A DNA stretch of 34,846 nt. Origin: Liberibacter brunswickensis. GTDB taxonomy: Bacteria > Pseudomonadota > Alphaproteobacteria > Rhizobiales > Rhizobiaceae. Made by a program: the position numbers and the translations under genes. Positions 8,544-14,769 of this stretch are shown here, piece by piece. The notes under the pieces are model-generated. The model saw only the letters and a list, made by a program, of their open reading frames with translations. It had not been told where the DNA came from and did no database searches. Within the stretch, counting starts at the first letter, position 1. The number at the start of each line of letters is the position of its first letter. The stretch lies in the NCBI RefSeq assembly GCF_036858155.1, contig NZ_JAAEJX010000013.1, positions 1 to 34,846 on the forward strand, given 5' to 3'.

Positions 8544-8711
8544 TTACTTTATTTTTCCTTCTTTAAACTCTACATGTTTCCTTACTACAGGATCGTATTT
8601 ATCTTTTACCATTTTGCCAGACATGGTACGAGAGTTCTTTTTGGTAACGTAAAAATATCCAGTTCCTGCGGATGATATAAGTTTAATCTTTATAGTTGCT
8701 GCTTTTGCCAT
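8544..8711 (-). CDS. rpmG: 50S ribosomal protein L33
   Basis: A 55-residue protein starts MAKAATIKIKLISSAGTGYF and continues YVTKKNSRTMSGKMVKDKYDPVVRKHVEFKEGKIK. This is the complete alphaproteobacterial L33 of the form lacking zinc-binding cysteines. It is a structural protein of the large ribosomal subunit. The gene stands alone on the minus strand with a promoter about 80 bp upstream. The overlapping plus-strand open frame is a shadow. Confidence 0.95.
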   Translation of the reverse strand: MAKAATIKIKLISSAGTGYFYVTKKNSRTMSGKMVKDKYDPVVRKHVEFKEGKIK

Positions 8712-9026
8712 CTTTCATTCCATAAAATTTAATTTTATTATATAACATTAATACATAGTGAAAAAGCGATAGTAAACATATATATAAAGAAAAATCCTAC
8801 GATTCGTTCTTAATAAAGTCAAGAAGAATTATTTTTTTCTTGCTTAAGTTTTATGGATAGTGATTTTTCTACGAATAATATGGAAAATATTACAATTATG
8901 TGGTATATGAATTATGTACGATGTCAATTGGTTTTTATAATATGTAATTTTGTATAAGATCTGATGTAAATAAAAGATCCGAATTCGATTATTGGTTGGC
9001 AATCTTCTTGACTAAATAGGGTTGTT
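8712..9026 (+). other. Divergent spacer between rpmG and cyoA
   Basis: The stretch holds the rpmG promoter (listed separately) and must contain the cyo operon promoter, but no single plus-strand promoter stands out in the AT-rich sequence near 8930-8970. No gene is seen. Confidence 0.4.
8794..8822 (-). promoter_or_regulatory. Probable promoter of rpmG
   Basis: On the minus strand CTTGACT (TTGACT at 8822-8817, the rhizobial-type CTTGAC -35) is followed after 17 bp by TAGGAT (8799-8794). The leader to the rpmG ATG at 8711 would be about 75 nt. Boxes and spacing are good; transcription is inferred. Confidence 0.5.
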
Positions 9027-9995
9027 ATGACTACTTCTTTGAAGTTCTTTGTTTTATTGATTTTGAGTATAAATCTTTCTAGTTGTGAATTTATCGTTAT
9101 GAATCCTTATGGGGATATTGCTTCGCAGCAATCGAACCTTATCTTTATATCTGTTTTTTTGATGTCTTTAATAGTCGTGCCAGTGTTTTTTGCTATTTTG
9201 TTTTTTGCATGGCGTTATCGTTCTACCAGTAAGACAGCACTTTATGATCCTAAATGGTGTCATTCAACCGTACTAGAGTTTTTCATTTGGTTTTTCCCGC
9301 TTTTAACCGTGGGATGTTTAGCCTTTATAACATGGAATGCTACTCATCGCATGGATCCTTATGCTCCTTTAGAAAGAATAAGCGAAGGTAGGCCTATAGG
9401 GTTGAATAGTAAGCCTCTTGTTATAGAGGTTGTTGCTTTGGATTGGAAATGGCTTTTTATATTTCCGGAACAGAAGATTGCAACAATCAATGAATTAGTC
9501 GTTCCGGTTGATCGTCCTTTGGAATTTAGAATTACTTCTTCTACCGTTATGAACTCTTTTTATATTCCAGGATTGGCTGGACAGATTTATGCCATGGCTG
9601 GTATGGAGACTAAATTACACGCTGTTATGAATAAAGTGGGATTATATAGTGGTTTTTCTGCAAACTATTCGGGAAAAGGTTTTTCTCATATGCACTTTAA
9701 ATTTTACGGCAAGTTAGAAAAAGAATTTGAAAAATGGGTTTCAAAGGTCAAATGCAAAGGTGTTGCTCTTGACCGAAAGAGATATCTTCTATTAGAAAAG
9801 CCATCAGTAGACAATCCCGTATCATATTTTTCTTCTATAGAAAATGGGATGTACCACGACATCCTTAATTTCTGTGTTAATCCTGGTAAAATATGCATGG
9901 ATGAAATGATGAGTATTGATGCTATGGGAGGGGGTGGAATAAAAGGTATTGATCGTAAATCTCTTCTATATGATGATGATCATAGATGGAAGTAA
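9027..9995 (+). CDS. cyoA: Cytochrome o ubiquinol oxidase subunit II
   Basis: CyoA is the quinol-oxidase version of oxidase subunit II, anchored in the inner membrane with a periplasmic cupredoxin-like domain that lacks CuA. The 322-residue protein opens with a lipoprotein signal ending in the lipobox LSSC (C20), then has two transmembrane segments (near 40-62 and 85-105). The cupredoxin domain has VVALDWKWLFIFPEQKIATINELVVP and SFYIPGLAGQIYAMAGMETKLHAVMNKVG, without the CuA cysteines. The C-terminal CyoA-specific tail follows. It is the first gene of cyoABCD, 122 bp ahead of cyoB. Confidence 0.95.
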   Translation: MTTSLKFFVLLILSINLSSCEFIVMNPYGDIASQQSNLIFISVFLMSLIVVPVFFAILFFAWRYRSTSKTALYDPKWCHSTVLEFFIWFFPLLTVGCLAFITWNATHRMDPYAPLERISEGRPIGLNSKPLVIEVVALDWKWLFIFPEQKIATINELVVPVDRPLEFRITSSTVMNSFYIPGLAGQIYAMAGMETKLHAVMNKVGLYSGFSANYSGKGFSHMHFKFYGKLEKEFEKWVSKVKCKGVALDRKRYLLLEKPSVDNPVSYFSSIENGMYHDILNFCVNPGKICMDEMMSIDAMGGGGIKGIDRKSLLYDDDHRWK

Positions 9996-10117
9996 AATTA
10001 AAATATAAGGTCGAAAAGAAGAAATGATTCAATTATGACAAATATGTTTTCAAAATGATGTTTTATAATTCTCATATCTTTTATGTGATTGAATTTATTA
10101 TGCAAGGAAGAAGATAG

Positions 10118-12133
10118 ATGTTACAAAATGTTGGTTTATATAAGTTGATATTTGGTCGTCTAACGATTGATTCTATCCCTTATAATATTCCTATAGTCCT
10201 TGGAACATTTTGTATGGTGGCTTTGATAGGTACGGCTGTTATTTTAGCTATCACTTATTATCGCCTTTGGGGTTATTTATGGACGGAATGGTTTACAAGT
10301 GTTGATCACAAAAAGATAGGTATTATGTACATAATTCTATCTTTGGTTATGCTTTTTCGAGGTTTTACAGATGCCCTTATGATGAGACTTCAACAAGCTC
10401 TGGCTTCTGGAGGAGGAAGTGGATATTTAGATGCTCATCACTATGATCAGATATTTACAGCTCATGGCGTAATTATGATCTTTTTTATGGCAATGCCCAT
10501 GATTACTGGTGTTATGAATTTCGTAGTTCCATTGCAAATAGGTGCTCGAGATGTTTCTTTTCCATTTTTGAATAATTTATCTTTTTGGATGACCGCAGCA
10601 GGTGCGGTAATCATAATGTTATCTTTGTTTATAGGTGAATTTTCTTCTGTAGGTTGGTTAGCTTATCCTCCATTGTCTGGGATATCGTATTCTTCAGGAG
10701 TTGGGGTTGATTATTATATTTGGGGATTGCAAGTTGCAGGTGTTGGAACAACTCTATCTGGGATAAATTTATTAGTAACTATTATAAAAATGCGTTGTCC
10801 TGGAATGACAATGATGAAAATGCCAGTGTTTATATGGACTGCTTTTTGTTCTAATATTATGATTATAGCTGCTTTTCCTATTTTAACTGCGACACTTTTC
10901 TTGTTGACTCTTGATCGTTATATAGGAACTAACTTTTTCACTAATCATCTTGGTGGAAATCCGATGATGTATATCAACTTGATTTGGATTTGGGGACATC
11001 CAGAAGTTTATATACTTGTTTTACCTGCTTTTGGTATTTTTTCTGAAATTGTTGCAACTTTTTCTAATAAAAGGTTGTTTGGTTATAATTCAATGGTTTA
11101 TGCCACATTAGCGATAACAATTTTATCTTTTACTGTTTGGTTACATCATTTTTTCACCATGGGTTCTGGTGCTAATGTAAATGCTTTTTTTGGAATAATG
11201 ACCATGATCATTGCAATACCTACGGGAGCTAAGATTTTTAATTGGCTATTCACGATGCGTTTAGGAAAAGTAGTTTTTGAAGTGCCTATGATGTGGGCCT
11301 TGGGTTTTATGGTGACTTTTCTGATAGGGGGCATGTCAGGTGTATTGCTTTCTGTTCCTCCAGCAGATTTTACATTGCATAATTCATTGTTTTTAGTCGC
11401 TCACTTTCATAATACTATAATTGGAGGCGTTGTTTTTGGTTTGTTGGCGGGTATAGTTTATTGGTTCCCTAAAGCTTTTGGTTATCGACTAGATCCTTTT
11501 TGGGGAAAAGTTTCTTTTTGGTGTTGGTTGATTGGTTTTTATCTAGCTTTTATGCCTCTTTATTCCCTTGGACTAAAAGGTGTGACACGTCGTTTGAGTC
11601 AATATGAAGATACTACTTTACAAGTTTATTATGTTATAGCTTTTTTAGGTGCTATTCTAATAGGATGTGGAATAGGATCTTTTATTTTATCATTTATTGT
11701 ATCTTTTTTTAATAAATCTAAATTGCGTGATAAGAATGGAGATCCTTGGAATGGGCGTACTTTGGAATGGTCTGTTTCATCGCCTGCCCCAAAATATAAT
11801 TTTGCTTTTACTCCTGTAGTTCACACAATAGATGCTTGGAAAAATATGAAAGATCTTGGATATTGTCGCCCGATTGATGGATTTATGCCGATTCACATGC
11901 CCCAAAATACTTCTACGGGTATTATCTTGTCAGCTTTAAGCGTTGTTTTTTCATTTGCTATGATATGGTATATATGGTGGCTAGCAGTTATTTCTTTTAT
12001 ATCGATTATTTCCTATACTATTTTTCATACATTTAATTACAATAATGGATACGAAATTCCCGCAAAAGACGTGATTGCTGCAGAAGAAGAGTATAGAAAA
12101 ATTAACATGCAACAAAAAGAGGAGCATCGTTAA
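10118..12133 (+). CDS. cyoB: Cytochrome o ubiquinol oxidase subunit I
   Basis: CyoB is the catalytic heme-copper oxidase subunit, reducing O2 with quinol electrons and pumping protons. The 671-residue, many-helix protein keeps the ligand motifs: the low-spin heme histidine in FTAHGVIMIFF, the CuB site WGHPEVYILVLPAF (His and cross-linked Tyr), the HHFF histidine pair, and the paired heme ligands in VAHFHNTIIGGVVFG. The K-channel region after the His pair (FTMGSGANVNAFFGI) is present. A GGAAGAAG site precedes the ATG. It is followed after one base by cyoC. With no cytochrome c oxidase in view, it may be a main terminal oxidase, though only the full genome can say. Confidence 0.97.
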   Translation: MLQNVGLYKLIFGRLTIDSIPYNIPIVLGTFCMVALIGTAVILAITYYRLWGYLWTEWFTSVDHKKIGIMYIILSLVMLFRGFTDALMMRLQQALASGGGSGYLDAHHYDQIFTAHGVIMIFFMAMPMITGVMNFVVPLQIGARDVSFPFLNNLSFWMTAAGAVIIMLSLFIGEFSSVGWLAYPPLSGISYSSGVGVDYYIWGLQVAGVGTTLSGINLLVTIIKMRCPGMTMMKMPVFIWTAFCSNIMIIAAFPILTATLFLLTLDRYIGTNFFTNHLGGNPMMYINLIWIWGHPEVYILVLPAFGIFSEIVATFSNKRLFGYNSMVYATLAITILSFTVWLHHFFTMGSGANVNAFFGIMTMIIAIPTGAKIFNWLFTMRLGKVVFEVPMMWALGFMVTFLIGGMSGVLLSVPPADFTLHNSLFLVAHFHNTIIGGVVFGLLAGIVYWFPKAFGYRLDPFWGKVSFWCWLIGFYLAFMPLYSLGLKGVTRRLSQYEDTTLQVYYVIAFLGAILIGCGIGSFILSFIVSFFNKSKLRDKNGDPWNGRTLEWSVSSPAPKYNFAFTPVVHTIDAWKNMKDLGYCRPIDGFMPIHMPQNTSTGIILSALSVVFSFAMIWYIWWLAVISFISIISYTIFHTFNYNNGYEIPAKDVIAAEEEYRKINMQQKEEHR

Positions 12134-12134
12134 A

Positions 12135-12764
12135 ATGAGCAAACGAAAAACTGGAAAATCGTCAAGTTTTCCTCTTTTTTACTTGAAAAATGAACATGAA
12201 AGTAGTGTTGATCATCATGATGGTACGTATCTGGGTTTCTGGATATATCTTATGAGTGATTGTTTGATGTTTGCCGTTTTTTTTATAGCATATGCAACTC
12301 TAGGGAAAAGTTATGCTGCAGGTCCAGCACCTATAGATATTTTTGACATTAAAAGTATCTTTGTTTCTACTATTATTTTATTGCTATCATCTTTATCTTG
12401 TAGCTTTGCAATGTTATCTTCTAACAAGCGGATTAATAAAACAATTAGTTTATTGCTGGTCACGGCGTTTTTTGGAATTGTTTTTATAATAATGGAAATT
12501 CATGAATTTATCCATTTCATTAGTCTGGGAGCGGTGCCACAGCGTTCTGCATTTCTATCGTCTTTTTTCTCCTTAGTGGCTCTTCATGGTCTTCATGTAT
12601 TCTTTGGAATTATTTGGCTTTTTGCTCTAGTTATTCAGATTTTAAACAAAGGTCTTATTCCTGATAATAAGCGCCGTTTGATGTGTTTTTCCATGTTTTG
12701 GCATTTTTTAGATTTAATTTGGATATGTGTTTTTTCTTTTGTATACCTTATGGGTGTTATTTAA
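12135..12764 (+). CDS. cyoC: Cytochrome o ubiquinol oxidase subunit III
   Basis: CyoC is the five-helix subunit III of the bo3 oxidase, which stabilises the complex. The start is the ATG at 12135, one base after the cyoB stop and behind a GGAG site (12121); an open frame extends upstream inside cyoB but is not needed. The 209 residues show the family opening (GTYLGFWIYLMSDCLMFAVFFIAYATL), the VALHGLHVFFGIIWLF helix and a C-terminal WHFLDLIWICVFSFVYLMG helix. Confidence 0.94.
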   Translation: MSKRKTGKSSSFPLFYLKNEHESSVDHHDGTYLGFWIYLMSDCLMFAVFFIAYATLGKSYAAGPAPIDIFDIKSIFVSTIILLLSSLSCSFAMLSSNKRINKTISLLLVTAFFGIVFIIMEIHEFIHFISLGAVPQRSAFLSSFFSLVALHGLHVFFGIIWLFALVIQILNKGLIPDNKRRLMCFSMFWHFLDLIWICVFSFVYLMGVI

Positions 12765-12811
12765 TCTCGTGAGGATAAATGGGATAATGTTAAATATGGT
12801 AGGTTTACGAT

Positions 12812-13153
12812 ATGGCTATTCATCATAATGTAACAAAAAAACAATGTTTATTGGGATTCGTGTTATCTTTAATTTTAACTGCTATTCCTTTTTGCTTAGT
12901 AGTAAATGATTTATCATTAGATAAAAACATGATATATTTTGCAATTGTTTTGTGTGCTATCGCGCAAATAATAGTTCAATTGGTGTTTTTCTTGCATATG
13001 AATATAAAGCTTGAAGATGGTTGGAGTGTTATGGCAATGATTTTCACTACTATCATCATTTCTATTTGTTTTATTGGTTCAATGTGGGTGATGTATAATC
13101 TTAATAATAATATGATGCCAATGGATGAGAGTATGCGTAGTATTCATAAATAA
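12812..13153 (+). CDS. cyoD: Cytochrome o ubiquinol oxidase subunit IV
   Basis: CyoD is a small three-helix subunit that assists assembly of the bo3 oxidase. The 113 residues contain three hydrophobic helices (near 13-33, 42-64 and 75-97), with the family motif AIAQIIVQLVFFLHMNIKLEDGW at the helix 2 end. It closes the cyoABCD operon. An inverted repeat at 13212-13224 (AAGGT-CAA-ACCTT), flanked by A/T runs, follows about 60 bp later and may end transcription. Confidence 0.92.
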   Translation: MAIHHNVTKKQCLLGFVLSLILTAIPFCLVVNDLSLDKNMIYFAIVLCAIAQIIVQLVFFLHMNIKLEDGWSVMAMIFTTIIISICFIGSMWVMYNLNNNMMPMDESMRSIHK

Positions 13154-13211
13154 ATTGATAAATTACTATTACATTAATTTTCATTTTTAATTTAAAAGTA
13201 ACTTTTTTTAA

Positions 13212-13224
13212 AAGGTCAAACCTT
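13212..13224 (+). terminator. Weak candidate terminator of the cyo operon
   Basis: The hairpin AAGGT-CAA-ACCTT has a run of T before it and GATGTTTTT after it. The 5-bp stem is short, so this is a tentative call. Confidence 0.25.
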
Positions 13225-13443
13225 GATGTTTTTAAGATTGTAAAATAAAATTATATTGTTTAAACTTATTTTTTGCTATAGTTATACTCTATCTCTATTA
13301 AGCACTTTTTTTAGTTATTACGTTGATTTTTATGTGGTAACTGGATGTACTGTTGCAAGTATGGAATTATTTTTTATTTCATATTTCGTTTATGTAGCTT
13401 AAAAAACTATCAATTTTTTTTAATATAGGATTTTCTATATAAT

Positions 13444-13869
13444 ATGCCTAAAGAAGAAACTCTTAAATTTTGCGGTATTGTATCTGAGTTATTACCAAAT
13501 GCTAACTTTCGAGTAAGGCTGGTTTTAAATGATGAGGAAGCTTTATCGGAATCAGATTACAGATTTTTAGATTCCGAATCATCAGGATCAGATTTTGAAT
13601 CATCGGGATCAGATTCCGAATCATCAGGATCAGATTCCGAATCATCGGGATCAAATTCCGAATCATCAGGGTCAGATTCTAAATTATCAGGGTCAAATCT
13701 TGCAGTTGATCTTATAGCTTGTCTTGATAATTCATCAGTTGTTGCATATGCATCAGGAAGTATGCGTAAGCATAGAATTCGTATTTCGATTGGTGATAAA
13801 GTAAGGTTAGAAATGAGTGCATGCGATCTTACGAGAGGTCGTATTGTATATCGTTTCAAAAAATGGTGA
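13444..13869 (+). CDS. infA: Translation initiation factor IF-1 with large repeat insertion
   Basis: IF-1 binds the 30S A site during initiation and is normally about 72 residues. This protein has 141. Residues 1-26 (MPKEETLKF, GIVSELLPNANFRVRL) and 98-141 (SVVAYASG, SMRKHRIRISIGDKV, DLTRGRIVYRF) match the two parts of alphaproteobacterial IF-1 very closely. Between them lie roughly 69 extra residues: an acidic lead-in, six copies of a Ser/Glu/Asp/Gly heptad of type ESSGSDS, then LAVDLIACLDN. The insertion falls at strand beta-2 and its turn to beta-3 in the OB fold. The frame is intact, and IF-1 is generally essential, so a functional protein is likely. A TAGGA site lies 14 bp before the ATG. 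Confidence 0.88.
   Translation: MPKEETLKFCGIVSELLPNANFRVRLVLNDEEALSESDYRFLDSESSGSDFESSGSDSESSGSDSESSGSNSESSGSDSKLSGSNLAVDLIACLDNSSVVAYASGSMRKHRIRISIGDKVRLEMSACDLTRGRIVYRFKKW
13572..13697 (+). repeat. Six 21-bp tandem repeats inside infA
   Basis: Six consecutive 21-bp units, each like TTCCGAATCATCAGGATCAG plus A, fill 13572-13697 without gaps. Unit starts are 13572, 13593, 13614, 13635, 13656 and 13677. Units differ by single bases; the second and sixth are most diverged. The period is a multiple of three, so copy-number changes keep the infA frame and add or remove seven residues each. Confidence 0.95.
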
Positions 13870-13982
13870 TAATTTTATTCTCATAACATGGTTGTTTTTT
13901 GTTCTTAGTCTCTTATCCATGTAATCAATATTTTTTGGTTTGTTGTGATTGCTATTATTAATTGAGAAAGGGATAATAAAAC

Positions 13983-14177
13983 TTGCAAACATTAGATTTT
14001 AGATTGTTAAATTCCATTTGTCCTGAGTGTAAAAAGAAATCTGTCTCTGAGTTTTATCCTTTCTGTTCTATAAAATGTCGTTCAATTGATCTTTCGCGTT
14101 GGCTTAGTGATGAGTATAGAATACCAATAAAGGAAGATGAAGAGCTTGAGGAAGATATTAATAGTGTTGATACTTGA
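13983..14177 (+). CDS. yacG: Zinc-binding DNA gyrase inhibitor YacG
   Basis: YacG is a tiny zinc protein that binds GyrB and inhibits gyrase in E. coli. The 64 residues show the complete pattern: CPEC near 14-17, FYPFCSIKCRSIDLSRWLSDEYRIP with the second cysteine pair (C-x3-C), and an acidic tail. No ATG is available; the TTG at 13983 is used, with GAAAGGGA upstream, and another TTG lies seven codons in. In rhizobia the order infA-maf-yacG is common; only 113 bp separate infA and yacG here, so maf is not at this place. Confidence 0.82.
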   Translation: MQTLDFRLLNSICPECKKKSVSEFYPFCSIKCRSIDLSRWLSDEYRIPIKEDEELEEDINSVDT

Positions 14178-14267
14178 TTTATGATTTTTTTGATTTTGGC
14201 ATAGATTTTTATTGCTTATTTCTCTTTATTTTAGATAGTAATAGTATTACAATGTTAAACCATTGAT

Positions 14268-14344
14268 GCCCAGATAGCTCAGCTTGGTAGAGCAATGGAC
14301 TGAAAATCCATGTGTCGCTGGTTCAAATCCTGCTCTGGGCACCA
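14268..14344 (+). tRNA. tRNA-Phe (GAA)
   Basis: A full cloverleaf is present: acceptor GCCCAGA pairs with TCTGGGC, the D arm is GCTC/GAGC, the anticodon stem ATGGA/TCCAT encloses loop CTGAAAA (anticodon GAA), the T arm is GCTGG-TTCAAAT-CCTGC, and CCA is encoded. The position after yacG matches other rhizobia. Confidence 0.97.
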
Positions 14345-14733
14345 TTTATACATAAAAGAATTCCCCTTCTTATATATTTATAAATTTGAATTTTGTAATT
14401 CAATAATTATGATCGATTTGCTGGGATCAAAGAACCTTAAAATAATTTATAAATCTTATTAATAAGAATCGATATTTTTTTAATAAGTATTATTATAAGA
14501 AAAATGTTTGTAATTTTTTAAATAATTTTTACGCGTATTAATAAAGTTTTTTACCGTTCATAATTAAAAATAAATTATCTTTTTAAGATATTGCATGGTG
14601 GATATTGTTTAAAAATGACGATGAATTTGTAGAAAGTTTATTGTAAATTATGTAATAATTAAGACAGATCTTATTAGGTTCATTCGCCAGTGCTATTTTA
14701 GATCAGATTCAAGTTTATTGTTACGTACATTAA
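14345..14733 (+). other. AT-rich spacer before the GGDEF-EAL gene
   Basis: No gene is seen. A small inverted repeat just after the tRNA (AAGAA...TTCTT at about 14357-14372) may help end the tRNA transcript. No convincing promoter was identified. Confidence 0.35.
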
Positions 14734-14769
14734 GTGTTGTTTTTTAAAGCAATTCTATGGGAAATCATT

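Noticed and set aside
8395..8652. Plus-strand open frame after divK as a gene
   Set aside because: Most of it is antisense to rpmG, and only a short stretch faintly recalls a receiver domain, so only a low-confidence relic is listed.
13572..13697. Tandem repeats considered as a CRISPR array
   Set aside because: Units are contiguous with no spacers and lie inside a coding frame.
13557..13859. Minus-strand open frame rich in DPDDSES repeats opposite infA
   Set aside because: It is the antisense reading of the 21-bp repeats, which contain no stops in several frames. The plus strand carries clear IF-1 homology on both sides.
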